DNA of 64,000 nucleotides. Source: Amniculibacterium aquaticum (GTDB taxonomy: Bacteria; Bacteroidota; Bacteroidia; Flavobacteriales; Weeksellaceae). The notes below the pieces were generated by a model that worked only from the letters and a program-made list of their open reading frames with translations, was not told the DNA's origin and made no database searches. Position 1 is the stretch's first letter. Every line of letters begins with the position of its first letter. The position numbers were made by a program, and so were the translations under genes. Positions 44,757 to 53,913 of this stretch are shown here, one piece after another. The stretch spans positions 37,909 through 101,908 of the forward strand of contig NZ_REFA01000009.1 in the NCBI RefSeq assembly GCF_003852705.1, read 5' to 3'.

Positions 44757-46079
44757 TTAAATCATTCCTCGGGCTTTTATTTCCAAATATTGGTTGATGG
44801 CTTCTAAGCTGAGGTTTTCCGGCAAGGTGTACAGAGAGAGTATTCCGTATTTTTTCAGTTCCTGAATGATGAGTTTTTTCTCGAAATCGAATTTCTCAGC
44901 GATGATTTTATCATAAGTTTCTTCCAGATTTTCAGGTTTTTTCTGCATCAGATTTTGCAGTTCAGAATTTTTAAAGAAAATGACGACCAGCAAATGGTTC
45001 TTGGCAATTCCTCTCAGGTATTTTAGCTGCCTTTGTAGCCCATCCAAGGTTTCGAAATTGGTAAACAACATGACCAAACTTCTTTGGTTGATGCCCATTT
45101 TCACATCTTGGTACAATCTGTTGTAATCGCTTTCGTAGAACTCGGTTTGTATGTTGTACAAGGCTTCGGATATTTTTTTTAGTTGCCCCGATTTGTTGTC
45201 GGCAGCAACGGAATTTTCCATTTTTTTGGAAAAAGTCATCATTCCGGCACGGTCTCCTTTTTTCAGGATGATGTGGGAAAGTGCCATGCTTGCGTTGATG
45301 GAATAATCCAGCAGCGACATTCCGTTGAAAGGCATTTGCATCGATCTTCCTTTGTCGATAAGCAAGTAGATTCTTTGGGATTTTTCATCTTGATATTGGT
45401 TCACCATCAATTGGTTTCGCTTGGAGGTCGCTTTCCAGTTGATGGTTCTGATGTCATCGCCTTGTACATATTCTTTTATTTGTTCAAACTCCAAGGTATG
45501 TCCCAATTTTCGGATTTTCTTCAATCCACCCATCAAAAATTCATTCTGAAGGGCCATCAATTCGTATTTTCTGAGGTGTACAAAAGAAGGGTAGGCCTTC
45601 AGCATGTCATCTTTCTGAAAGATGTATTTTCGACTGACCAATTTTAATGGGCTTTGCACAAAAATATTCAGGCTGCCAAAATGGTATTCGCCGCGTTCTT
45701 TGGGTTGAAGATTGTAATTTAACAATACATTTTTTCCGGCAGATAGCATGCGCTCAATCAAAAAATCTCTTTTCTGAAACTGAAACGGAATTTCGTCGAT
45801 AATCTGTGTGGAAATTCTAAAAAAATAATGATTTTTAATGTCCAATTTAACCCAATTGTCATCGCCGTTGGAGAGTTTTTCGGGTAAAATTCTTTGTGCC
45901 GAAATTCCGACCTTTTGACCATACAAAAACAAAGTGTCTACTACCAAAAGCACGATGCATAGGACGAGTAATGCATGTCCCAAAATAACAAAAAACGAAA
46001 AGAAAAAGCCCAAAACATAGACCATTCCAATGGTTATTAGAACAAGAAAAAATCGTTGGTGTAGGTTGAATGCTTTCAA
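44757..46079 (-). CDS. DUF58 domain protein
   Basis: 440 residues, TTG start at 46079 (the frame MKAFNLHQRFFL fits the family's usual beginning; the next ATG would cut the first membrane span). Two membrane spans at about 8-50, then a long domain with the DUF58 motif EYVQGDDIRTINWKATSKRNQLMVNQYQDEKS (about 217-248) and a vWA-like fold with LLIDKGRSM. DUF58 proteins occur with MoxR ATPases, and the pair is thought to act as a chaperone or metal-insertion system. It is the last gene of the operon. A repeat-filled gap of 129 bases separates it from moxR. Confidence 0.9.
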   Translation of the reverse strand: MKAFNLHQRFFLVLITIGMVYVLGFFFSFFVILGHALLVLCIVLLVVDTLFLYGQKVGISAQRILPEKLSNGDDNWVKLDIKNHYFFRISTQIIDEIPFQFQKRDFLIERMLSAGKNVLLNYNLQPKERGEYHFGSLNIFVQSPLKLVSRKYIFQKDDMLKAYPSFVHLRKYELMALQNEFLMGGLKKIRKLGHTLEFEQIKEYVQGDDIRTINWKATSKRNQLMVNQYQDEKSQRIYLLIDKGRSMQMPFNGMSLLDYSINASMALSHIILKKGDRAGMMTFSKKMENSVAADNKSGQLKKISEALYNIQTEFYESDYNRLYQDVKMGINQRSLVMLFTNFETLDGLQRQLKYLRGIAKNHLLVVIFFKNSELQNLMQKKPENLEETYDKIIAEKFDFEKKLIIQELKKYGILSLYTLPENLSLEAINQYLEIKARGMI

Positions 46080-46089
46080 TTTGTTTTTT

Positions 46090-46208
46090 AGAAGTTAGAG
46101 GTTAGAAGTTAGAGGTTAGAAGTTAGAGGTTGGAGGTTTTAGAGTATTAGGTTTTCGGGATATAGAATTTTCACCAAACACTAAAAACCAAACACCAAAC
46201 ACCAAAAA
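46090..46208. repeat. Composite heptamer element (TTAGARG and AAACACC tracts)
   Basis: A tract of seven TTAGAAG/TTAGAGG heptamers (46089-46139) is followed after 40 bases by four AAACACC/AAACACT units (about 46180-46207). The same two tracts in the same order and + strand orientation recur at 51910-52010. Confidence 0.75.
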
Positions 46209-47219
46209 CTACCTCGGTATTTCTATTCCGTCCAATATTTGTCGGATGATTTCATCGGCGGTTAAGCCTTCCATTTCTCGTTCTGGAGAGACAATAACGC
46301 GGTGTCTAAGCACGGCTAAGCTGGATTCTTTGATGTCTTCCGGAGTGACAAAATCCCGACCTCTGATCCCGGCAAATGCTTTGGAAGCCACTAGCAATGC
46401 CAAACTCGCCCTGGGCGAAGCTCCCAAATACAGGAAAGGGTTTTCTCGGGTGTTGTGAATGATTTTTGCGATGTATTCAATCAAATTTTGCTCGATGATG
46501 ATGTCTTTGATGATCGTCTGATATTTTCTAAGCTGTTCACCGGAAATGATTTGGTTGACCGCTTCGGTTTTGTCCTCGGTTTTGTTTTCGTGTTGTTTTT
46601 TGATGATCTCTATTTCTTGCTCCAAGTTCGGGTATCCCACTTCTATTTTGAAAAGAAAACGGTCGAGCTGGGCTTCCGGCAATCGGTAGGTTCCTTCGTG
46701 TTCAATAGGGTTTTGGGTGGCAATAACCAAAAAAGGTTGCTCCATGATGTAGGGTTTTCCGTCCAAGGTAATTTGTCTTTCTTCCATCACCTCGAACAAG
46801 GCCGATTGCGTTTTGGCTGGCGAACGGTTGATCTCATCAATCAAAATAAAATTGGAAAAAATTGGTCCTTTTTTAAATTCGAAGTCTGTATTTTTCATAT
46901 TGAAAACCGATGTTCCCAAAATATCCGAAGGCATAAGATCCGGGGTGAATTGTATCCTGCTGAAATCCACAGCGACCGTTTTTGCCAATAATTTTGCCGT
47001 GATGGTTTTTGCCACGCCCGGTACTCCTTCGATCAGGACATGCCCGTTGGAAAGCAGCGCTACCAAAAGGTGCTCGACCATTTGGTTTTGTCCGACAATG
47101 ACTTTGGCAATTTCGGATTTTATATTTTCGATGCTTTGTCTAAGCTCGCTCAGGTCTATTCTGCTCTCGAAATTGGATGCCGTATCGGGGCTATAATTTT
47201 GATTTTCTTCTGTATTCAT
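46209..47219 (-). CDS. MoxR family AAA+ ATPase
   Basis: 336 residues. Walker A is GVPGVAKT at 65-72, Walker B is LIDEINRSPAKTQSALFEVMEERQ (about 131-154), with a sensor-1 region ATQNPIEHEGTYRLPEAQLDRF. MoxR ATPases are hexameric chaperones working with vWA-type proteins to mature metalloenzymes or stress complexes. Its neighbours (DUF58, DUF4350, DUF4129, SpoIIM, RDD) are the standard Bacteroidetes set. ATG at 47219, 23 bases after the DUF4350 stop. Confidence 0.95.
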   Translation of the reverse strand: MNTEENQNYSPDTASNFESRIDLSELRQSIENIKSEIAKVIVGQNQMVEHLLVALLSNGHVLIEGVPGVAKTITAKLLAKTVAVDFSRIQFTPDLMPSDILGTSVFNMKNTDFEFKKGPIFSNFILIDEINRSPAKTQSALFEVMEERQITLDGKPYIMEQPFLVIATQNPIEHEGTYRLPEAQLDRFLFKIEVGYPNLEQEIEIIKKQHENKTEDKTEAVNQIISGEQLRKYQTIIKDIIIEQNLIEYIAKIIHNTRENPFLYLGASPRASLALLVASKAFAGIRGRDFVTPEDIKESSLAVLRHRVIVSPEREMEGLTADEIIRQILDGIEIPR

Positions 47220-47242
47220 ATTGTTGATAATTGTTGGGTGTT

Positions 47243-48418
47243 TTATTTTCTGATGTGAGGATGAATTTCGTCTAAAAGTGCATTCATTTTTTCAAAATCT
47301 TCCCTGTTTACTTGTGCATAAGGATCTAAGGCTTTCGCGATAAGATCTTTTGCTTGTTTTATTTTTTCAAAATCTTTTCCGGTTTTGGATTGTAGTTTTT
47401 TCACAAAAGCATCGTCCAAGTTTTTAGGATCTATGAGGAGTTCCATTTTCACTCGGTACAAGAAATACTGTGCTTTTTTGGCCATCATATCGTGGAAATC
47501 TCCTTCTTGCAGATAGAGGTTTCCTATGCTTTGTACAAATTCTACCGATTTGTTTTTCAACGGTTCCATCACCGGGATGATGCGTTGTTTTCTTTTTGCT
47601 CCAAAAATAGCGAAAACCAATAATCCTCCCAAAAACAGCCACCAAGCGTATTTTAAAGGTGGGTTTTTCAAGATAAAACTGAGCGGTGATGTCGATGGTA
47701 GGTCTTTGATGTTGTCCACAAACCAAAGGGTTTTCTGGTCTTTAAGATAAGAGAAAACGCCTTCTGTATATCGTTCGCCATTGGGTTTTAGCAAATAATA
47801 ATTGGTCAAAAAGGTAGGGTCGCTGTGGTAATAGATATGTCCTTTTCCAAAGTTTATTTTTATAAAATTGGCATTCCATTGGGTGGAGTCCACTTTTATT
47901 TTTCCTAAAATTTCGTTTTTTAAATCGCTGTGGGTTATGGTGGAATTTCCCGGAAATTTGTCCAATTTCAGGCTGTTGTCGGTTAGCTTTTTATCGGTAA
48001 ATTCATACTCGGATTGCTCTTCGTTGTAGTACGCTTCTACCACAAAATTTAGCGAGTCTTGCATTTTTTTGTTGATTTCTGTATCGATGATCATCGCATC
48101 GCTACCGCTGTGGATTTGGTTCAATATTTTTTTCCAAGATTCGGCATCCAAATGTTTTTGTATAACCAAAATGGTATGAGGGCTGTTCTTAGGATTTTCG
48201 GTGTAATAATGGTACGGCGAAGGCTTTATTCTTTGGACTTTGTTGTGCAAAAGCGCATCAATCTCGTGGTCGAAGACGAACAATCCGAAAGGTGTTTTTT
48301 GGTTGATATCAAAGTTTTTTCGCCAATCGGTAATTTCCTTTTTACCCAATTCGAAAAAAGCCAGCAGCGCAAACACCACCAAGAAAATAATCCCGTAAAG
48401 TTTAAATGTCTTGTTCAT
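47243..48418 (-). CDS. DUF4350 domain membrane protein
   Basis: 391 residues. One N-terminal membrane span (about 7-25), then a long extracytoplasmic domain with KTPFGLFVFDHEIDALL typical of DUF4350, and a second span at about 255-275. The C-terminal ~110 residues are cytoplasmic and helical. DUF4350 genes accompany MoxR-DUF58 clusters in Bacteroidetes. Function unknown; I infer a scaffold role in the membrane part of the complex. 6 bases after the DUF4129 gene. Confidence 0.85.
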   Translation of the reverse strand: MNKTFKLYGIIFLVVFALLAFFELGKKEITDWRKNFDINQKTPFGLFVFDHEIDALLHNKVQRIKPSPYHYYTENPKNSPHTILVIQKHLDAESWKKILNQIHSGSDAMIIDTEINKKMQDSLNFVVEAYYNEEQSEYEFTDKKLTDNSLKLDKFPGNSTITHSDLKNEILGKIKVDSTQWNANFIKINFGKGHIYYHSDPTFLTNYYLLKPNGERYTEGVFSYLKDQKTLWFVDNIKDLPSTSPLSFILKNPPLKYAWWLFLGGLLVFAIFGAKRKQRIIPVMEPLKNKSVEFVQSIGNLYLQEGDFHDMMAKKAQYFLYRVKMELLIDPKNLDDAFVKKLQSKTGKDFEKIKQAKDLIAKALDPYAQVNREDFEKMNALLDEIHPHIRK

Positions 48419-48424
48419 CGAGGA

Positions 48425-49210
48425 TCAGATCTTAAAGTTTTCAAATTGTTTTTGGAACTGTCGGTATTGGTTTTGGTCGATTTCAAATTCGCCGTACCAA
48501 ACGAAATCAAAAATTTTCACCAAGTCCAGAAACGACGGATGGATGGAGATTTTAGACAATTCTTCAGCATAATCTTTGTTGGTTTTTTCCAAATGCCAAT
48601 CGATGATTTTTTTGTCGCTGAGCTTTTTTAGAACCCACAAAAATTGGTATCGCACGGCAGCTCGGTAGTTTTTCTCCAACTCAAAAGTCGAAATTGTTTT
48701 TGGAAAATCTATTTCGTGTATGTTTTCAACTACATCACGATTTTGTATGTTGGTTTTTGGTGCTTTTTTACCCAAAAATAACAATCCGTTTTTAGATGCC
48801 AAAAATTTGATGATGAAATATAAAGCCACACCCACCACCAAAAGAGCCATTATTTTTACCAAAGCATCTACCCAGTTCAACGATTGTGTAGGGTTGATCT
48901 TACTCAAAATAAAATGAATTAATTTGTTGACTTTTCTCATCACCCTGTCCCACAGAGATTCTCTGGGTTTGGATTGGCTGTAGTCGAAATCTTTACTTTG
49001 ATAATTTTTGCGGTAATTGGACCTAAAAGTTTTAACATCCAGTAGGCTGTTGGTGTAGGGTTTCATTTTCAAAATGGTGTCGGAGGACATTTTTTTTGAA
49101 GTTTTTTGAATGACCGAATCCAAATTTTTAGGCGCAATGCTTGTTGGAGATTCTTGTGACCATCCCCAGTTTGAAATTAAGACAAATAAAATTAGAAAAT
49201 TAAATTTCAT
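48425..49210 (-). CDS. DUF4129 domain protein
   Basis: 261 residues. Signal peptide about 1-18. A membrane span at about 112-130 and a C-terminal DUF4129 domain (about 175-261) with FELEKNYRAAVRYQFLWVLKKLSDKKIIDWHLEKTNKDYAEEL. DUF4129 domains occur with transglutaminase-like proteins or in MoxR clusters. The start overlaps the stop of the upstream membrane protein by 11 bases, so translation is coupled. Confidence 0.85.
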   Translation of the reverse strand: MKFNFLILFVLISNWGWSQESPTSIAPKNLDSVIQKTSKKMSSDTILKMKPYTNSLLDVKTFRSNYRKNYQSKDFDYSQSKPRESLWDRVMRKVNKLIHFILSKINPTQSLNWVDALVKIMALLVVGVALYFIIKFLASKNGLLFLGKKAPKTNIQNRDVVENIHEIDFPKTISTFELEKNYRAAVRYQFLWVLKKLSDKKIIDWHLEKTNKDYAEELSKISIHPSFLDLVKIFDFVWYGEFEIDQNQYRQFQKQFENFKI

Positions 49211-50171
49211 GTTTTCCTATGCTGTCTATTTCCAACAAATCTTCGTTTCTGTGCAAATCCAAACGACTGTCATAATACATCAACCCGGCATTCACATACA
49301 TGATGTTGGAAAGTAAAAGCGATACCAAAATGGAAATTCCGTAAGTCGCAAAATATATCATCCCCATGGTGCTGTCGTAGAAGCCGGTCATGGCAGTGGC
49401 TTTGTCGGCATCTGGAATCGTAAGTACCGTTCCGGTCATGATAAAAACAGGAATCATGGAAAAAACTCCGGAAACAATCTGTACAATGAACATGATGACG
49501 GCTGTAGATCCCCAATATTTCCAAAAAGGCGATCCATTGTTGATGTTGCTGTATGAAAATTGAGAGCGAATGGCATAGCTGAGTGCCGAGAAAAAGCCTT
49601 CTTTACGGTTGAAATAATCGTACAGGGTGAAGCTCATCACATTGGATATGATCGGGATGATGAAGAAAAACAAAAAAATACCGATGATCACAAACATCAA
49701 CAATACCGAAGCTCCCATAACGATGCCTATGATGGGAAGGATAACAAATACCAATCCCAAACAAAATAAGATGAACTTACCGAAATTTTCCTTCATGTCG
49801 GTGATGATGTCGTTTAGTTTTATGTCCTTGTCTTTTGATTCGGCATAGCGCTTTAGATATAAAACCGGAAAGGTATAAACCATCATAATGGCAATGAAGA
49901 AGATAACCACAAATGCCACGGCAAGCACGATGAAAAAGCCTAAGTTTTCTTCCAAATACTGCTCAAAATAAAACGATTCTCCTTCCAAATTGGACGAAAA
50001 TATTTGAGAGAAAAAACTTTTGTAACCCACAACATACAGTGCTACTAAAAAAATGAGAAGCAGCCCGTTGAGGAGAATGAAATTTTTAAAATAATTTTTT
50101 CCATTTTCTTTAAAGAAGTTGAAGGTGTCATTGATAAGCGCTCCAAAGTCTCTTTTCTGAAATAATTGCAT
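49200..50171 (-). CDS. Polytopic membrane protein of the MoxR operon
   Basis: 323 residues with about six membrane spans (about 30-50, 78-105, 133-155, 158-180, 232-255 and 270-300). Many Gly, Phe and Ile residues; no catalytic motif is visible. No domain name can be given with confidence. It overlaps the SpoIIM-like gene upstream by 44 bases and the DUF4129 gene downstream by 11, so it belongs firmly to the operon. The frame is supported by hydrophobic periodicity and the ATG at 50171. Confidence 0.75.
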   Translation of the reverse strand: MQLFQKRDFGALINDTFNFFKENGKNYFKNFILLNGLLLIFLVALYVVGYKSFFSQIFSSNLEGESFYFEQYLEENLGFFIVLAVAFVVIFFIAIMMVYTFPVLYLKRYAESKDKDIKLNDIITDMKENFGKFILFCLGLVFVILPIIGIVMGASVLLMFVIIGIFLFFFIIPIISNVMSFTLYDYFNRKEGFFSALSYAIRSQFSYSNINNGSPFWKYWGSTAVIMFIVQIVSGVFSMIPVFIMTGTVLTIPDADKATAMTGFYDSTMGMIYFATYGISILVSLLLSNIMYVNAGLMYYDSRLDLHRNEDLLEIDSIGKHEI

Positions 50172-51132
50172 AGTTGTTTTGTTTTTTATAAACGATAAAT
50201 GGATAGATAACGAAATAGAAAAAGATCAACGAAAAAGTTCCGAAAATAATCAGAAGGTTCAGCCAAAGTGGCATCTCCATAGAATGTCGGGTAACATAAC
50301 CTTCTAAAATTCCGGCAACAATAATAAACGGATAGGTGCTGATGTATATTTTGAAACTGTCTCTAAAGCCTTTCTTAAAAGCGTGCATTCTGGAATAGGT
50401 TTTAGGAAACAAAATAGAGGCTCCCAAGATTAAGCCACACATGCCAACAATAACAATGGCGGAAATCTCAAAAGCACCGTGGATCCAGATACCTCTGGCA
50501 CTTTCTGAAAGTACGCCTTGGTTACCAAAAAATGTCTGAAAGGAACCCAGCATGATACAGTTTTGTAGCAATGCATACAGAGATCCCAATCCCAAAAATA
50601 TACCTGAAATGTACATTTTTGCAGAAACCATCAGGTTGTTGAAGATGATCCCGATGGACATGCCCCAAGTCGATCCGCTGGAATAGACTCCGGTGGCTTC
50701 TCCCTTTTTTATGTTTTCTAAAGTCATATTTACATAATCGTCGCCCAAAATCTGTCTTGGGAAATCGGGTTCGTAAATGGTCGAAATAAATCCAATCCCG
50801 GTAAAAATGAAGAAAAATAAAAATACATACAGTAAAAATCTTTTGTACTCATAAACCAATAGCGGTACCTCGGTGTCGAAGAAATACAAGAGTCTGTTTT
50901 TCTCTAAGCGTTTGGTTTTGTAGATCCTTTGGAATATTTCAGACGAAAGATGGTTCAGGTAAATTGTAGTTTTACTTTTAGGATAATAGGTCTGCGCAAA
51001 AGACAAATCGTTGATGAGGTTGATGTACATGCTGGACAAGTCGTCTGGGTTTTTTTGTGCTTTTCCCAAAATAACTTGCTCTACATTCAGCCATTTTTCT
51101 TTATTTTGCTTAATAAATGCAATTTCTCTCAT
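50128..51132 (-). CDS. Stage II sporulation protein M (SpoIIM)-like membrane protein
   Basis: 334 residues. A soluble N-terminal part (about 1-95), then five to six membrane spans from about 103 to 320. SpoIIM was named from Bacillus sporulation, where it works in peptidoglycan remodelling. In Bacteroidetes such proteins lie in MoxR-DUF58 clusters and have nothing to do with spores. First gene of the operon. Its ATG at 51132 is only 21 bases from that of the divergent RDD gene, so their promoters must overlap the coding sequences. Confidence 0.85.
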   Translation of the reverse strand: MREIAFIKQNKEKWLNVEQVILGKAQKNPDDLSSMYINLINDLSFAQTYYPKSKTTIYLNHLSSEIFQRIYKTKRLEKNRLLYFFDTEVPLLVYEYKRFLLYVFLFFFIFTGIGFISTIYEPDFPRQILGDDYVNMTLENIKKGEATGVYSSGSTWGMSIGIIFNNLMVSAKMYISGIFLGLGSLYALLQNCIMLGSFQTFFGNQGVLSESARGIWIHGAFEISAIVIVGMCGLILGASILFPKTYSRMHAFKKGFRDSFKIYISTYPFIIVAGILEGYVTRHSMEMPLWLNLLIIFGTFSLIFFYFVIYPFIVYKKQNNYAIISEKRLWSAYQ

Positions 51133-51153
51133 CGTTTTGCTAAAATATAAAAA

Positions 51154-51909
51154 ATGTCACAAATTGCCATCACTACTTCACAAAATGTCAATATTTTTTT
51201 CAATACCGCCAGTGTCGGCGAAAGAATGTTGGCTTTTACCATCGATATTCTCATCAAGATTGGGTATTTGTTACTCGTTTATTTGGTGGTCATCAAATTT
51301 TTAGATCTCGGTACATTCATCAGTAATCTGGATCGTATGTCCAAATCCGTTGTCCTTTTGTTGTTTACCTTTCCCGTTTATTTTGATACCCTTTTTTGGG
51401 AAATTACATTGAACGGTCAAACTCTGGGGAAAAAAATAATGAAAATAAAAGTGGTGAAAATTGATGGATACCAAGCTCATGTCTCGGAGTACTTCATGCG
51501 ATGGATACTGCGATTGGTCGATATTTATTCCAACTCGGGAGTGGTTGGGGTAACGGCGATGGTGGTTTCCAAAAACGGACAGCGATTGGGCGATATGGTC
51601 AGCGGAACCACGGTGATTTCACTAAAAAATAAAGTTCATATTTCGCATACCATTATCGAAAATTTACAGGAAGATTATCAGCCTGTTTTTCCTCAAGTTA
51701 TTGCTTTTTCGGATGACGATATGCGCATCATCAAGGATAATTTCCAAAAAGCGATAAGGCATAAAGACCAACAAGTACTTCGAAAATTGGCTGAAAAAAT
51801 ACAAAGTGTAATTTCTGTAAACGACGATTTGATGGGACTTACGGACAGAAAATTTATTGAAACCGTTATCAAAGACTATAATTTTTATACCGGAAAAGTT
51901 GTGGCGTAA
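51154..51909 (+). CDS. RDD family membrane protein
   Basis: 251 residues. RDD domain with three membrane spans at about 25-145 (ERMLAFTIDILIKIGYLLLVY, the conserved Arg/Asp positions, TLGKKIMKIKVVKIDGYQAHVSEYFMRWILR and RLGDMVSGTTVI). The last ~90 residues are soluble and helical. Function of RDD proteins is not settled; some act in sodium/proton transport. Divergent from the MoxR operon with a 21-base gap, as is common for this set. It is followed by a heptamer repeat element. Confidence 0.88.
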   Translation: MSQIAITTSQNVNIFFNTASVGERMLAFTIDILIKIGYLLLVYLVVIKFLDLGTFISNLDRMSKSVVLLLFTFPVYFDTLFWEITLNGQTLGKKIMKIKVVKIDGYQAHVSEYFMRWILRLVDIYSNSGVVGVTAMVVSKNGQRLGDMVSGTTVISLKNKVHISHTIIENLQEDYQPVFPQVIAFSDDDMRIIKDNFQKAIRHKDQQVLRKLAEKIQSVISVNDDLMGLTDRKFIETVIKDYNFYTGKVVA

Positions 51910-52010
51910 ACTAGAAGTTAGAAGTTAGAGGTTAGAAATTAGAAGTTAGAAGTTAGAAATTATAGGTTAGAAGCTAGAAACCAAACACCAAACACAAAAC
52001 ACCAAACCCA
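51910..52010. repeat. Composite heptamer element, second copy
   Basis: About nine TTAGAAG/TTAGAGG-type heptamers (51912-51975) followed by AAACACC units (51980-52008). Order and strand match the element at 46090, though the surrounding genes point the other way. Confidence 0.75.
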
Positions 52011-52012
52011 AT

Positions 52013-52303
52013 ATGGAATTCAAAAATACACAAAACGGAAACGGTGGTTTCATCACCCTTTCCAACGAAGAAGAGGAAATTGGCAGACTGACTTATACCA
52101 TTTTCCCAGAAGATGAAAAATTAATCATTTCCTTTGTCTATGTAAGTCCAAAATATGAAGGAAAAGGGATGGGAAAATTGTTGGTAAGCGAAGGAATTTC
52201 TTTTGCTAGAGACCATCATTGGAAAGTTTTCCCTCATTGTTCCTATGCCAGAACGGTCATGTCCAGAATGCCTGATGTTGAGGATGTTTTCCTCCATTCA
52301 TAA
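52013..52303 (+). CDS. Small GNAT-family N-acetyltransferase
   Basis: 96 residues, the short YjdJ-type branch. The acetyl-CoA binding motif is FVYVSPKYEGKGMGKLLVSEGISFAR (about 41-66), and the C-terminal pattern HWKVFPHCSYARTVMSRMP has the conserved Cys and Tyr of this branch. Substrate unknown. The start codon follows the AAACACC repeat tract directly. It is a single gene before the azurin gene. Confidence 0.85.
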   Translation: MEFKNTQNGNGGFITLSNEEEEIGRLTYTIFPEDEKLIISFVYVSPKYEGKGMGKLLVSEGISFARDHHWKVFPHCSYARTVMSRMPDVEDVFLHS

Positions 52304-52387
52304 TCTTGTTTTAATGAATTTTTAATAAAAATAGAACGGTATGTCCGTGATTTTCAATAAATTTGTAGTACATTAAAGCAAATTATT

Positions 52388-52912
52388 ATGAAAAAATCCA
52401 TTTTTATGACCGTCTTAGGTCTGTCCCTTTTTTTGGTAGCATGTAGTGAGAAAAAAGATCAACCGGCTACGGATACAACGACAACAGCACCTGCAGAGGA
52501 TACACCTCCGGTGGCGGAGCCTTCTGCAGCGGTTTCCAACGCCATTAGTTTGACCGGTGACGATAAAATGAAATACAGTCAAACCGAATTTACGGTAAAA
52601 TCGGGTGAACCTGTAGAACTAACGATGAAAAACATCGGGACTCTTCCTGCTGCATCCATGTCGCATGATGTGGTGGTATTGAAGCCGGGATCGGATGTGA
52701 CGGCATTTGGACAAGAGGTTTCGAAAATACAAGGAGATATTGAAAAATTGCCGGAAAATTTGAAATCTCAAATTGTTGCTAAAACTAAAGTTCTTGGTCC
52801 AGGCGAAGAGGATAAGATTTCCTTTACCCTTCCAAGTCCTGGAGAATATCCTTTTTTATGCTCATTCCCGGGACATTTCGGTGCAATGAACGGTAAGATT
52901 ACCGCACAGTAA
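52388..52912 (+). CDS. Azurin-like blue copper lipoprotein
   Basis: 174 residues. Lipoprotein signal with Cys19 (FLVAC), a Thr/Ala/Pro-rich linker to about 48, then an azurin domain. All copper ligands are visible: His93 in MSHDVVV, Cys158 in FLCSFPGH, His163 and Met167, with azurin spacing. It shuttles electrons in the periplasm, bound to a membrane. A promoter-like TAAATTTG lies at 52358-52365. A strong bidirectional terminator follows. Confidence 0.93.
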   Translation: MKKSIFMTVLGLSLFLVACSEKKDQPATDTTTTAPAEDTPPVAEPSAAVSNAISLTGDDKMKYSQTEFTVKSGEPVELTMKNIGTLPAASMSHDVVVLKPGSDVTAFGQEVSKIQGDIEKLPENLKSQIVAKTKVLGPGEEDKISFTLPSPGEYPFLCSFPGHFGAMNGKITAQ

Positions 52913-52932
52913 TTTCATGAATTTCATAAAAA

Positions 52933-52972
52933 AAATCCATCTCATTTGAACAGTGAGATGGATTTTTTTATT
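52933..52972. terminator. Bidirectional terminator between azurin and DUF3817 genes
   Basis: AAATCCATCTCA (52933-52944) pairs with TGAGATGGATTT (52954-52965), T-runs on both strands, between convergent genes. Confidence 0.92.
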
Positions 52973-53306
52973 CTCTATCGAATTGAGCCAGCTTTTTATC
53001 GACCCAAATGGTGGCAAAAGGGAAAAATGCTGAGATGAGTGCAAATACAAAATCCTCATCGTCCCATTTGAAAATTTTCCTCACATTTAGCATTAACAAT
53101 AAATAGAGGGTGAAAAATAAACCGTGGATATTACCGATCACGATGATGTAGATGGTCGGTAGTAACTCGTCGCGATACATCCGTATAAGTACCATTGCCG
53201 AGAAAAGCAGAGCCCAAGAAATGGCTTCGGCCAAGCAAATTTTTCTAAACCACCGTATGATTTGTTCTTCGCTGTATTTGGATAAATATTTTTCTATAAA
53301 ATTCAT
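52968..53306 (-). CDS. DUF3817 domain membrane protein
   Basis: 112 residues with three membrane spans (about 25-43, 50-75 and 85-105). The family's motif IVIGNIHGLFFTLYLLLM, with a His-Gly in the second span, is present. DUF3817 proteins are small inner-membrane proteins of unknown role. Its start lies 9 bases after the nadD stop, so the two are likely co-transcribed. Confidence 0.85.
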   Translation of the reverse strand: MNFIEKYLSKYSEEQIIRWFRKICLAEAISWALLFSAMVLIRMYRDELLPTIYIIVIGNIHGLFFTLYLLLMLNVRKIFKWDDEDFVFALISAFFPFATIWVDKKLAQFDRE

Positions 53307-53315
53307 TTCAAGTTC

Positions 53316-53900
53316 TTATTTGTAAAACGATGACCCGTCCAAATAGTCGAATACTTCAGGTGGAAGCATGGGTCTTGTATTTTTTCCGGATTTGATCATT
53401 TCTCTAATTTCTGTTGCCGAAAGTTCAATTATCGGAGCTTTTATCGTGCTGATGTTGGGGTGGTTTTCGTAACCGTTTTCGGTGGAAATTTCTTCGGAAA
53501 TTCTAGGATACACAATGATCTGATGGTTGTTGACCAAGAGGTCCGCGTTTTTCCATTTTTTCAAACCCTTCAGGTTGTCTTCGCCCATGATGAGGGCAAA
53601 GTTATGATTGGGATGTTTTTCGTGAAGATAGGTAAGGGTATCTATGGTGTAGCTGGGCTTCGGTAAGGAAAACTCGATGTCGGAAGCTCGCATTTTCGGG
53701 TAGTTTTTAATGGCGAGATTCACCATTTCCAAGCGGTTGTGGTCTTTCAAAAGCGACTTTTTATCCTTGAACGGATTTTGGGGCGATACCACAAACCACA
53801 ATTCTTCCATGTTGGTATTTTCCAAAATATAATTGGCTAAGATAAGATGACCAATATGAATGGGATTAAATGAACCGAAAAACAAACCGATTTTTTTCAT
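53316..53900 (-). CDS. nadD: Nicotinate-nucleotide adenylyltransferase
   Basis: 194 residues. NadD joins nicotinate mononucleotide and ATP to deamido-NAD in NAD synthesis. The nucleotidyl-transferase motif GSFNPIHIGHLILAN (residues 9-23) and the second motif ISTIKAPIIELSATEIREMIKSG (about 152-174) are complete. It follows recJ after 13 bases on the same strand. Confidence 0.95.
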   Translation of the reverse strand: MKKIGLFFGSFNPIHIGHLILANYILENTNMEELWFVVSPQNPFKDKKSLLKDHNRLEMVNLAIKNYPKMRASDIEFSLPKPSYTIDTLTYLHEKHPNHNFALIMGEDNLKGLKKWKNADLLVNNHQIIVYPRISEEISTENGYENHPNISTIKAPIIELSATEIREMIKSGKNTRPMLPPEVFDYLDGSSFYK

Positions 53901-53913
53901 TTATAGAACTGAT

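Noticed and set aside
48059..48631. A 190-codon plus-strand frame across the DUF4350/DUF4129 genes
   Set aside because: Antisense to two well-supported genes, with Phe/Val/Asp bias of a shadow frame and no family pattern.
50128..51132. Sporulation function for the SpoIIM-like protein
   Set aside because: The gene neighbourhood is the MoxR-DUF58 set, and nothing else in the window suggests sporulation.
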